From: Spinacia oleracea
Taxonomy: Eukaryota > Streptophyta > Magnoliopsida > Caryophyllales > Amaranthaceae
Reading direction: 5' to 3'
NCBI RefSeq assembly: GCF_020520425.1
Contig: NC_079492.1
Location: 139,070,361 to 139,134,360 of the forward strand
Length of the DNA stretch: 64,000 bases
The position numbers and the translations under genes are program-made. Below the pieces are notes generated by a model that worked only from the letters and a program-made list of their open reading frames with translations, did no database searches and had not been told where the DNA came from. Numbering within the stretch: position 1 is the first letter of the stretch; each line of letters begins with the position of its first letter. Of the stretch, positions 23,193 to 41,560 are shown one piece after another.

Positions 23193-24974
23193 TATGATTT
23201 TAAAAAGAATAGGTGATAAACATATGAATAAGGTGAAAAGAACATGCATAACCTAAGAGTACCCTCTTAGCTCTTTTGAGAGGATTGACAACTTTATAGC
23301 TAAGAGAAGGGGTTTGTGAGGGCATATGCTAATATGAATGATGATTAACGTTACATGTGTTATGTGTAAGGTGCACTCGGTCGCACAAAACAATCATGTC
23401 GTAGAATAGTAGAAAACTTCGTGTTACCTCCCCACTCACTCGTCGCACAAAATCCATTCATTCGCTTCACTTTCAGTGGTTGTTTAGGAATAAATTGCTG
23501 GGACACACAGCCATTCACAAGTCAATTTCACGTTGCTTTTATAGGGCCCACATACAAGAAAAAGAGTTGAACAAAAATTGGCCAAAATAATGGTCACCCA
23601 CGCCCTCGCAGACGACACGGCATATACGAACAACATAATGTAGCTTACCATTCAAACATCAACATTGTTGCTGCAGTAACAATTATACTAACTTTGACAT
23701 TCACCCGTTTCTACTAATGAAACGCGAGCACAAGTATCGACTATCCTGAGTTATTATTTTTGTTGACAATTTGGATCATGGTAGGCCCCGACTCGACTCC
23801 CAAGAGCCTACCAGCTAACCGGCTTATAGCCCACCGTACTTTATATGTACTCCGTGGTGAGTTAGGCGGAATGACTAACATGTTTGTTAGCAACTTATTC
23901 TATATCTAATACGAAGTATGTATTTTTCATGCGATGCTTAGGCGAAATAGCTAACATGTTTTTTTCATCTTATACCCGTTCATCTTCAATTGAACTAAGA
24001 TCGAGTCAATCTCTATACATAGCTTGAAATTTAGCTTAATTCTTTTAAACATGTGTAGATGTTCAAAAAAATCATGTTTTACTTTTAAATACGTCAAAAC
24101 TTCTTAAATTTGACTTCAAACAAGATACAAAGATATTTTAAACAAAAAATTCATTTCAACAAAAAATTCAACAGAAAAATCAAGGATTGTGAATTGTGCC
24201 CCAACAATAGTTTTGTGACTTATAATTTGGTCAATTAGCCAAGTTGGTATAAAAAATATTTCAACTCTTTGCCATAAATTCTTACTTTCTCCCTTATCCT
24301 TCCCCGTCTCCCCAAACCTAGATAACGTCATAATGGAGGAGATAAAAACGGAGAGGATAAACGAAAATAAGAAAATGTCATGCCTCTGTATTGAGACTCT
24401 GGTGGTAAAATAAGCCTCAATAATGTCATCGGCATATTTTTACACTTACATGATCCCATTGTTTATATTTCCTCATACCAAAGTTGCAAAGACATATTTT
24501 CTTAACAATTGGCCCACGGTACTTAGATATGGGCCATATGGCCCTTTTCATTTTTGGTACGGACAATAAATGGTATCCCAACAACAATAATTCAAGTCCT
24601 TCCGCCGGTGGCTCTTGCTCAATATACATTGATCCTAATTCTGTCGGCCAATACCAGAATTTAGTAACAAATTTACCATAGAACTGTGAAAATGCTATAC
24701 ACTGTTAGTTGTAAATTGTAAGTATTACATTGATACATGAAGCTTTTGCTAACTTTCGGCCAAAATAACAAAAGCTATACCCATTACCCGATACTTTTGC
24801 AAGCATTATCATTAAGTCCAACGAAAAGGGCAGCACACGAGATCCAAGTATTTAACCACCGTGAATCTTTAAACTGGTGGTCACCCTGATTAGTATAATA
24901 TGGCAAGAATTTCAAGCTAATGGGGTAACTACATGAGACTAATACAGTGACATTGATCTTCTATATCGGGTCCT

Positions 24975-31918
<6,944 letters not shown>

Positions 31919-31975
31919 GGTTGTATACGAGTGGTTTGAATTGAATGGTTTTCACTGTGCGGCTCGTGGTCCTGG

Positions 31976-31983
31976 ATATATAC
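31976..31983 (-). promoter_or_regulatory. Possible TATA box of IspF
   Basis: TATATATC on the minus strand (GGTATATATCCAGG context), about 60 bp upstream of the ATG at 31918. Confidence 0.4.
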
Positions 31984-34168
31984 CATAGTTGCATAATTCA
32001 ACATAGGTCATTTTCGGCAACACTAGCGGCAGCGGAGTGGTTTTTAGCGGTTGAATACCGGATAGCTGTCATTAGTAAATGTTACAAATATCGTATAAAA
32101 AAAATTATAAGATTACCTACAATATAATTATATAAATAAAACATCATATTGTATAAAATATTTCTCATAATACAAGTTAAGAAATATCAATATCGGCTAT
32201 ATGTAATAATTAAAAAAATACAGAAAAATCATTTAAATGTCCACAACTCATTAAAAAGAACTACCACTACTCCGTATTAAACTACAGCCATTTCCGGTAG
32301 AAATGGGAGAAAAAGGAAGAAGAACAAGATGTTTTTTGCCTACTTCCTCCATACTTGATCTCTCGTAATGGTGGATCATCTGGATGAACGTACATTGGAA
32401 TATTCATTACCAATTATTTCCAACAAACAACGTACAACAACAATAGAAGCATGACATATGGCATGCTCAAATGGGAGAAGGAAGGAGAAGGAACGAGGAA
32501 AGTATTAAATTCTTTGCACCACTACTTCCATGCAAGAAACGTTACTATTTGTAATGTTTGAGATAATCTAAACCTGAACAAAAGGCGGGACGGGCCGGGT
32601 TCGGGCCGGTCCGGGAGAATAAAAACTGCTCATTGTGTCGGGCCGGGTCGGGCTAAGGTTCGGGCAATTTTGTGTGCCCAGAACCCGCTATTTCGGGCTA
32701 AAATTAGCGGGCTTTTCGGGCCCGATTGGCCGGGCCAAATTTATAACTAAAAATGTTGTTTTGCGTTGCCCAAAGCCCAAAATTTTTTAAAAAGTTCGGG
32801 CCGGCCCGGAATAGGCTGCCCAAAACCCGCTAATTTTCGGGTCGGGCCGGGCCGGTCCAGCAGGTCGATCCCATGATGATCAGCTCTAAGATGATCTACC
32901 AAAACGCTACCTCAAACTCTACCCGCTACTCCAACCGCTACCTCACCAAACACTCATATTTTTCTTACTAGTGTTTTGACTAGATCAAAATGTTAACCGC
33001 TACTCCAAACGCTACCGCCGAACAGGGCCATGGATAGACCACATGTCCACAGTCCTTAGTCCTTATTGATCGTTGTAAGTGTGGACGTCAATTAGTTTAT
33101 TTAGTTAAAGTCATGCAGTAGCAGTCACCACTTCTGATCCAATTTCGTCTCTAATCAAATCACTCCATCTCAATTTCTTCTTGAGTCCATTGTCAATAGA
33201 ATTATGAGCTAGTCTTCTCCGTTGGCTTGTGAATTAGGAACATCTCTCGCTATCTTTTTCATTTAAGGTTTATGATTTTCTCTTACTTATGACTTTGTGA
33301 GGTAATTAACTAATCATCTTTTCATTTTACTATTTGTCTATTAGGTGGGATTGAAAAGCAAAAACACTCCCTAAAATTACACCTATGGTGATATTGTAAA
33401 CCAAACTCCTCGATAATTGCCTTCTTCATAATTATTTCATCTTATTATATTTGAGCTATCGTAGATCCTCAAGGTGTCACTCCTAAGCTGGAAATTTTCA
33501 ACATAATTTGTCCATTTTCTAGCCGTTTGAACCTTCTTCCTTGATTTGTATCTCTCGAGAACAAATGTAAAATAAGCTAAATGAATAATTCTTATAGCAT
33601 ATATGGTTCATCAATCTACATGTTATAGAATTTTATATTTAATTTAATTTTTATTCCTCTCTTTGGGATTTGAAAATGATATAATTAGTAAACATTTGAG
33701 CTCGATTTTTTGTAATCCGGAATCATAGTAAATAAAAGATACCTCGAATGTGTTTAATTTTCTTTTACTAAAGGCACTAATGCCAACCTTAACTCATCAA
33801 ACCCTTCTCCTGGAAGTGAATTATACTTCATCAAAATCGCACATGTTACATATAGATACGACCTTTATAAGATCTATTGGATTAGAAAATATTCTTATAG
33901 ACTTTGCATGTTAATGAATTGCATGTATGTACTTGATAACCTATGTCATTAATCCTCGCCTTATTGGTTAATAAGTAGTTGTGAAATCCATCAACAGGGG
34001 CAATGATTCAAATTTTGAGTATATACTTTTAATTTGAATGCAATTGACATGAAAAATAAGCGTCATTACATATTTCTACCTTTAACTGACCCGTTTCAAT
34101 TAGAATCATTGTCTTTACTATTTGGAGAGTTTGAATTCCTTTTTCATCAAGGAATATTTTGTCATCAA
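31984..34168. other. Intergenic with GC-rich repeat remnants
   Basis: 32580-32870 is dense in GGGCCGGG/CGGGCCG motifs, typical of old hAT-type elements of plants. It is followed at 32880-33030 by CGCTACTCC-type repeats ending AACGCTACCGCCGAACAGGGCC, which looks like a terminal repeat of a hAT-like MITE. From 33040 to 34168 I see no gene. Confidence 0.45.
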
Positions 34169-35199
34169 TCATAAATCGTGATTAAGATTGTCCGCTAATA
34201 TGTGCATGTGTTCCTCCAAACTCCTGCTGGCGCCGCTTATCGTCCCTCCGTGGACTGGGCCGCCAGAGATCACATACACGGGTGGTTTTTTCCCGTTATC
34301 CCTTTGTTCTGCTCTGGCACTGGTTTTCGGTTGTCTTTGTTCAATTCTGGGTGGCTGATATGGTTGTTCGATTCTGGGATATTGATGTTGACTTTGCTGT
34401 TGTTGTTGCCGGTATGAATTGGCAGGGTTTCCTCCTACCGAGTTGTTGTTACTATTTCCTTGTCTCGCCCTATACTGCGAAAAATACCCCTTTCTGACCA
34501 TGTCCTCAATGTTGTCTTTGAGGTCTCTGCAGTCCTCTGTGAGGTGGCCTTCTCCAACCGTCCATTTTGTTGTTTATGTTGTAAATTGCCGTCCGCGGTG
34601 TGTTCAACGGAGTGTAATTATCAAAGAGTCCTCTTGACTCCCTTCTATCTTGCCGGGGTCTCTGCCCCTGGGGATTGGCATTTCTATTGCTCTGGTTTTT
34701 CTGGCTTTCCCCTTGCTGATTGTTATTCTGGTGAAAATTGTTTCCTCCTCTTCCCGCCTGAGGGTTGCTATAGTTTGGATTGTACCCGACACTTCCGCCG
34801 GTTGCCACTGTTACACTGGAGATCTTCATCATTTCATCCCCTCTGATGTACTCATTTGCCTTGTGTAGGACATCGCCCAGATTAGTGTATGATTTCCGGC
34901 TGAGGTACTTCTTGAATTCACACTCTTGCATTCCCCTCATCAAAGCCAGAACCGCAACCTCCTGTTGTAGGTTGGGGATAGTGATTGATTCGTTATTGAA
35001 GCGGGTGAGATAGTCTCTTAACGGTTCTCTATCTCTTTGAGCAAACGACATTAACTCTCCTGGCGATTTCTTTCTCTTCTGCTTGCTCACAAAGCGTGAC
35101 AAAAATGCCGCTTGTAGTTGCCTAAAGCTGTAAATGGACTGAGCCTCTATGCCCTTATACCAGCTCGCTGCGACTCCTAAGAGTGTGGATGGGAACACT

Positions 35200-36585
35200 T
35201 GATATGTGCGTTTTATATAGTGTTTCACCCCCGTCCCTTAGTACTTTTTATGTGTCAAACGTGCTCTTAGGAGCCGTTTCTAGTACTAATGTGTGTTATT
35301 GAGTGTGCCTTGAGTTTCAGGTTTGATTATGAGAAATTGGTCTTTTTAGACCCGTTTCATGTTGATCTAGGCCACTATATGAGCCCGAGGAAGTTCGGGA
35401 CCTTCACCGTCGACTTTCGGGAGCCTTGGATGCTTACGGTTGAGCCCCGGGAGTTAGACTCGGTGATATGGGCGAGTTATATTGAAGATTGCAAATCGCC
35501 CTGGAAGCTGAGGGCGAAATGCAACCATCAGGCAGTTTAGGAGCAAATAAAACTCATCAACGCGCGCCCGATCGGGCGCTGCTCGCCCGATCCGGATCGG
35601 GCGGTCATCCTGGAGCTTATGTGGAGAGTTTGCAATCCGCCCGATCTGGCGGATTTTGGCCCGATCGGGCCGACTATCGAGTGGATCGCCCGATCGGGCG
35701 ACGCCAACCTCCTGCATTTATGCGCGAGTTTTCTTTCCGGTTTTTGGCTTGTATTTTGGGCAAACTATAAATACTAGCCCCTTATATTTTTAGAGGCACC
35801 TTATTTTCTAGTATTGAACCTTAGTATTATTTCCCTTAGCCTAGTTTTCTCTCTAATTTATGCAAAAACACTTGGTTTAATTCTCAATAAAAATTCAAGC
35901 TTTCACTTCCCTTTGTTCTTCAAATAGGTATTGTTTCTTATTTTAATTCTTTGTCTTGCTTTAATAATGCTTTCAATTATGATTATTGCTTTGTTTATTG
36001 TCAACATGCTTGAGTAGTTTAATTTCTAGGGTTGGGGATCCATGAATAATATGAAGGGATGATTGAATGATTATGATTCTTGGCATTGTAATTGATTCCT
36101 ATTGATTGGTTTATTTCACTATACAATTAGATTTGCGCAGGTTTAATTGTGGTAGTTATGCAATATCAAATTAAGATTCGAGAGATGCAATTTGATGTTT
36201 AGGCTTGTGTCAATAGGTGGAATTAGAGTTAATACGTAGCGAGAGCCCGTTAATTCTAAGTCTATGATTAGTATCGACTTGAGAGAGCATGCTAGTCTAA
36301 TTAATTACTTTGTTGATTATCGTGATTGTTCAATGTCCTGGATTATTATTTGTTGGCGAACCTATGCCCTAGATTCCTTAGTATATTGATTCATTCTTGT
36401 TTAATTATCGTTCGTAGTCTTAGCATACAAACCACCAACCAACTCTTGTTCACAATAGTCTAGAGTAATTAATTGATAGTAGAAAGAACGCCTGTTTCCC
36501 TGTAGATTCGATCCTGACTTCCCTTGCTACCTAGCTAGTGGACCTTAGGTTATTTTTTATTAGGTGATACGACTTTAGCCTGTCA
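35200..36585 (+). repeat. Solo LTR inserted in the gag pseudogene, TSD ACACT
   Basis: The insert starts TGATATGTGCGTTTTATATA and ends GATACGACTTTAGCCTGTCA, 1386 bp. It is flanked by a perfect 5-bp duplication ACACT (35195-35199 and 36586-36590), and the gag sequence on the two sides joins without other loss. No internal coding region remains, so this is a solo LTR left by LTR-LTR recombination. Its family is not identified; the length and the GAGAGAGCATG-type text near the 3' end resemble large Ty3/gypsy LTRs. Open frames inside it (35289-35540, 35489-35770) are not considered genes. Orientation is uncertain. Confidence 0.9.
35565..35700. repeat. Cluster of GC-rich perfect palindromes (CCCGATCGGG core)
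   Basis: Within the solo LTR: CGCCCGATCGGGCG at 35565-35578 and 35687-35700, the 20-bp CGCCCGATCCGGATCGGGCG at 35584-35603 and GGCCCGATCGGGCC at 35658-35671. One imperfect copy lies near 35634-35650. All are self-complementary and CpG-rich in an otherwise AT-rich region. Confidence 0.95.
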
Positions 36586-37382
36586 ACACTTTGCACCACA
36601 TGGCGTCAGAATCTGTGTACAGCATCATGTGTTGTTCAAAGGTGGTCCAGTGATCCTCCGGATCCGTCGTGCCATTGTATTTCCCTGTCGGGATTTTTAT
36701 CTTTTCCATCCTTTCTTCTAGGATTTCTCGGCACAGGGGAGAGTCCTTTAGCTGGATTGTCTGCCGCCTAGGTATCTGTAGTACCGGCCCTCTACGCTCA
36801 TACTCCGAGATGGGGTGTTGTTCTACTTCCGGCCGCTCATTTTCTTGTGGGTCCGGGCGTTTTCTTTTTTCTGTTGTGTTTTCTTGATTGAGGGAGGATA
36901 GGAGGTCTCTAACAGGCAGGTGGGGATTTGCCGACTTGGTCTTTCTAAGACTGCCGACTGAGCCTGGTTGCTGGGTGGCGGGTAATTCCGACAAAGCGGT
37001 CATTACTGCCGACAGTGTTTTTAACTGTTCTCCCGTGAATATTTCCGACAGGGGAGACAGGTGCTCCTGCAGCGTCTGCTCTAGGGGTGTTGTTGGTTGT
37101 GTCCTGATAGGGCTTTCTATTTCTAGTTCGTCATCATCTTCTACTGTGAAATCCTTTTGTGCCGGTATAGGTATGTTTCTTATCACTGGGCTTATGATTG
37201 GTTGTGCTTGTATGGGGTTCATTAGGTTTACGGGTGAGAGCTGAGATTTGGCGATTCCCGCTGACTGAGAAGTTGTCGCTTTTTCCTGATTTTTCTTTGA
37301 CTTTTTACTGTCTTTGAGTGAGAGATCCATGCTAATTGTTTTACCGTTGATAGGGATGAGGTCCCCCCCTTCTAGCGCCAAT

Positions 37383-37856
37383 TGTTCCGGGTGTGGAATG
37401 AGAACAGCTGACTGTGGGATACTGGATTCCTGTTGAGAGTGCCGGTTGATATCTGCACAACAGAATGGATTAACTAGCCTCGGGGGTGGTTCGAGGATCC
37501 CCCCTCCGATGCCTAAGTAAGATTATTGAGGGATTAAGAAGTGATTAAGAGATAATCAAAGAGTAAGAAAGAAGTGTGTTTAAGTGTTTTTGTACCTCAT
37601 AGCAATAAATGATGTGCTCCTTATATAGACCAATCCAAGGGTACGGTCAAGTGGGTCCCTTGTGGTGGGATAGCGACATGTTGACAGTGACTCCTGGTTG
37701 ATCGTTGGTTGGCCGTCCTCTTTATAATGCCGGTAAGGTATTTCAAATGTGCCGGTAGGTGTTGTTTACCTAAGATGACCAGATTACCTGCAGGTTAAAG
37801 TTTACTTACGGGGAGTTCTGCCGGTATCTAATAGTGCCGGTAGGACACCCCGTACA
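37383..37856 (-). repeat. 5' LTR of the second Tat-type element
   Basis: On the minus strand the LTR begins TGTACGGGGTGTCC (37856) and ends CCGGAACA (37383), 474 bp. It is followed at once by ATTGGCGCTAGAAGG, a primer-binding-site-like sequence, and 50 bp later by the gag ATG. It contains a TATATAAGG TATA box and the CTTACTTAGGCATCGGAGGG block shared with the LTR at 10200-10628. The outer boundary is less certain than the inner one. Confidence 0.7.
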
Positions 37857-38783
37857 GGTTGTTTGGTCGTTGTTGTTGTTCCTCTACTCTATTGCTGCAT
37901 AATCTTTCCTCCATTCAGGTTTTGTTATCATAATTTCAAAGATGAATCGCAAAACCTAGGGTTAGGGTTTGGTGCAATTAGTAGTATCCAGTTGATGTAA
38001 ATCGTACTCTTAAAGCGTTTGACTGATTTTGTTGATGTTGTTATTCTTGATGGTGAATAATTTTAGGTTTTTTATTTTGAGTTTTTTTAATTTGATTTTG
38101 ATTTTGATTTTGATTTTTGTTTTTGGTTTCATTTAGTTTTTTATACGATTAGAATGAATTAGATTAGGTTTTTGTTTTTTCATTTTTTGTGATTTTGATT
38201 TGATTGATTTTTGATGTGATCTAGGTGATTTCCACGGTAGTCAAATTACCGTCAATGAGGCTTAATCTCGCAGTGGCGGATGCGGCGGCGGAGGCTACAA
38301 GGAGGTGAACCGTGGCAGCTGCGGCGGATACGGAGGTGAAGGTGTTATGGTGCTGGTCGTCGAAGAAGCTAAAGAGCTGTCGTTATTTCTTTGTACGACA
38401 GCCTGGTGGTGATGTTATTGCTCGCTTTTGTTGTTGTTCGGGGCTATTGATCAACTAAGCCACCAAAACCTTTCTTGCTGCTTGTTTAGTTTATATACAT
38501 CGAATTATTTGGTGACTATAATGTACTCCGTAATTACGTATAGTATTTTGGGACTATAATGTAATCAATATACTACGTAATTGATATTGAAATTTGGTTC
38601 GTATAAAGTATGTCATAATTAACCATTTAAGTTAATTATGTTAGTTATAATGGAATTTGTTTTAGTTAGGATAATATTTTGGATGTTTAGTTATCATAAT
38701 TCGAGTTTTAGTCAAGATTATCTTGTTTTTAGTTAAGATTTGTTGAGTTTTAGATATGTATTTTTGAGTTTCGGTAATTTTTA
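37857..38783. other. Stretch between LTR and minisatellite
   Basis: Contains a run of GATTTT/TTTTGATT simple repeats (38080-38215), the glycine-rich protein pseudogene remnant (38222-38460), and AT-rich unique DNA. Confidence 0.5.
38222..38460 (+). pseudogene. Glycine-rich RNA-binding protein (GRP7/8-like) remnant
   Basis: One frame reads GSQITVNEA, a stop, then SRSGGCGGGGYKEVNRGSC and GGYGGEG. That is the junction of the RRM end (ITVNEAQSR in the family) and the Gly-rich tail of plant cold/circadian GRPs. The CAA of the family's Gln codon is TAA here, and the frame then degenerates. An upstream CTAG after a T-rich tract resembles an intron acceptor, so the fragment may derive from genomic DNA rather than a retrocopy. 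Nothing suggests it is functional. Confidence 0.6.
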
Positions 38784-41170
38784 AGCACTGAAACTAATTA
38801 GTTAAACAATAATATCAATTAGTTTAGCACTGCAACTAATTAGTCAATCAACAAAACCAATAAGTTTACATATATAAAGAAAATATTTGTTAAACCTGAA
38901 ATTCAATTAGTTAACCAATGGGCCAAATAGTTAAATAATTGAACCAATTAGTTAACCAATGGGTCAAATAGTTAAACAATTGAACCAATTAGTTAACCAA
39001 TGGGCTAAATAGTTAAACAATTGAATTAGTTAAACAATTGAACCAATTAGTTAAGCAATGGAACCAATTACTTAAGCAACGAAACCAATTGTTTAATAAT
39101 TGTAACTAGTTAGTTAGGCAATTGAACCAATTAGTTAAGCAACGAAACCAATTGTTTAATGATTGTAACTAGTTAGTTAAACAATTGAACCAATTAGTTA
39201 AGAAATAAACTAATTAGTTAAGCCTGAAATTCAATTAGTTAAGCAATGAAACTAACTAGTTAAGCAATGAAATAAATTAATTAAAGCAACGGATCTAATT
39301 AGTTACGCAATGGAACTAATAAGTTATCGAAAATAAAGAAATATTTGTTAAGTAGTGGAACCAATTAGTTAAGCAACTGAATCAATTAGTTAAGAAATGA
39401 TACCAATTAGTTAAGCAATTGAACCAATTAGTTAAGCACCTAGAGAACCAATTATTCTTAACTAAAACATAAATATTATTAACTAAAGCGAATTTAACCG
39501 TAACTAAAACAAAATAAATTATGACCAAATAGTTATGCTTTATGACCAAATAGTTATGCTTTTATATAAATTAGTTATAATTTAATATAAATGGTTGTAC
39601 TAATAAACTGAATAGTTAAACTTTTATATAAATTCGTTTAAGTTAAAAATAATTTTGTTTTAGTAACGTGTTTTTGAGTTTTAGATTTTTTGAGTTTTAA
39701 TTAAGATTTTCTTAGTTTTAGTTACGGTTTTCTTGGTTTTAGTTTAGATTTTTTGAGTTTTAGTTACGTATTTCTAAGTTTCAAAAAGAGAATTAGTGAA
39801 GCAATGAAACTAATTAGTTAAGCACCAGAACCAATTACATAAGCAATGAAAATAATTAGCTAAGACTAGAACTAATTAGTTAAGCCTAAAATTCAATTAG
39901 TTAAGCCTAAAATTCAATTAGTTAAGTTTTGGAACCATTTAGTTAACCACTGTAACTAATTAGTGAAGCGTTGAAATTCAATTAGTTAAGCATTTGAACC
40001 AATTACTTAAGCAATGAAACCAATTAGTTAAGCACTTGAATTAATTAGTTAAGCAGTCGAACTAATTAGTTAAGCATTTGAACCAATTAGTTAAGCAATG
40101 AAACCAATTAGTTAAGCACTTGATTAATTAGTTAAGCAATCGAACTAATTAGTTAAGCATTTGAACCAATTAGTTAAGCAATGAAACCAATTAGTTAATC
40201 AATCGAAGTAATTAGTTAAGCATTTGAACCAATTAGTTAAGCAATGAAACCAATTAGTTAAGCACTGTAATTAATTAGTTAATCAATCGAACTAATTAGT
40301 TAAGCATTTGAACCAATTAGTTAAGCAATGAAACCAATTAGTTAAGCACTGGAATTAATTAGTTAATCAATTGAACTAATTAGTTAAGCATTTGAACCAA
40401 TTAGTTAAGCAATGAAACCAATTAGTTAAGCACTAGAATTAATTAGTTAATCAGTAGAAATAATTAGTTAAGCATTTGAACCAATTAGTTAAGAAATAAA
40501 ACCAATTAGTTACCCAACAAAACCAATTAGTTAAGCTTGAAATTCAATTAGTTAAACCTAAAATTCAATTAGTTGAACTATGAGACCAATTAGTTAAGCA
40601 ATTGAAACCAATTAGTTAAGCAATTGAAACCAATTAGTTAGGCACTGAAATCAATTAATTGAGATTAAAATTCAATTAGTTAAGCTTGAAATGCAGTTAT
40701 GCAATGGAACCTATTAGTTAAGCAATTTAATCAATTAGTTAAGCATTGGAATCAATTAGTTAAACTATGGAATCAAAGTTGAGCAATTGAACCAATTAGT
40801 TAAGCGCTGAAATCGATTTAGTTAAGCGTTGAAATCAATTAGTTGAGCAATAAAACCAATTAGTTAAGCTTGAAATTCAATTAGCTAAACCTAAAATTTA
40901 GGTACACTATGGAACCAATTAGTTAAGCAATGTAACCAATTAGTTAAGAAATGAAACTAATAAGTAAAGCATCGGAACCAATTAGTTAAGCAACATAACC
41001 AATTAATTAAGCGCTGAAACCAATTAGTGAAACACTATAATTAATTAGTTAAGCACTAGAAACAATTAGTTAAGTCTAAAATTCAATTAGTTAATCCTGA
41101 AATTCAATTAGTTAAGCAACGAAACCAATTAGTTATCCAACAAAACCAATTAGTTAAACAACGAAACCAA
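38784..41170 (+). repeat. 21-bp minisatellite (CAATTAGTTAAGCA family), about 2.4 kb
   Basis: The unit is about 21 bp, AACCAATTAGTTAAGCAATGA and variants, repeated on the order of a hundred times. In 40000-40480 the units form a higher-order period of about 85 bp of four variants. The array is interrupted at about 39455-39790 by related but longer-period AT-rich text. No coding. Confidence 0.95.
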
Positions 41171-41560
41171 TCCACGTTTTTACATCGGCGGTATTAAACG
41201 AGGTTAAAGAGCTCATAATGGCAACTATTTGTATGATACTTTAACTAATTTGTATAAAAACTTAACTATTATGCTCATAAGTGTAAATATTTGTATTATA
41301 CTCCGTAACTAATATACAATAACTTAACTATTTGGCTAATAAGTGCAACTGTTTGTATTATACTTTAACTAATTCACATAAAAACTTAACTATTCAATCG
41401 GCTCACAAAATGGAATTATTTATACTCCGTATTATATTATAACTAATTTATATAAAACCTTAACTATTCGACTTAAAATTGTAACTTATGTTTGAATCAT
41501 TTAGTTACATAAATAATACATTTAGTTACATAAATAAAACATTTAGTTAAATAAATAAAT
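41171..41560. repeat. Longer-period AT-rich tandem repeats flanking the minisatellite
   Basis: About four diverged units of roughly 75-90 bp with recurring TTTGTATTATACT, TTAACTAATT and ATAAAAACTTAACTATT. Similar text occurs at 39480-39650 within the interruption of the minisatellite. Confidence 0.7.

Larger units (their letters stand above)
20480..24974. other. Intergenic between MITEs and IspF
   Basis: No supported gene. Contents are a possible SINE (21800-21945), a family C MITE (22874-23192) and otherwise AT-rich unique DNA. A 65-67-codon open frame on both strands at 24426-24681 is not recognisable. Confidence 0.45.
34169..37330 (-). pseudogene. Broken gag of a second Tat-type retrotransposon
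   Basis: On the minus strand the gag starts at an ATG at 37330-37328 (MDLSLKDSKK) and runs to 36586. It is then split by a solo LTR and resumes at 35194 (VFPSTLLGVAASWYKGI), continuing to about 34169. The capsid segment is clear (LTRFNNESITIPNLQQEVAVLAL). The zinc-knuckle region has lost part of its sequence and the frame shifts there (about 34500-34560). No pol follows; the element is truncated near 34170. It is related to the element at 1-10628 by gag layout and by LTR sequence. Confidence 0.85.

Noticed and set aside
24426-24681. Overlapping 65-67-codon ORFs on both strands
   Set aside because: No recognised motif and no intron or promoter context; treated as chance.
35289-35770. Open frames of 83 and 93 codons inside the solo LTR
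   Set aside because: They overlap each other and the palindrome cluster, have no homology that I recognise, and LTRs rarely encode proteins.
38784-41170. CRISPR-like array
   Set aside because: Units are contiguous and variable without unique spacers, and the window is a plant nuclear genome.
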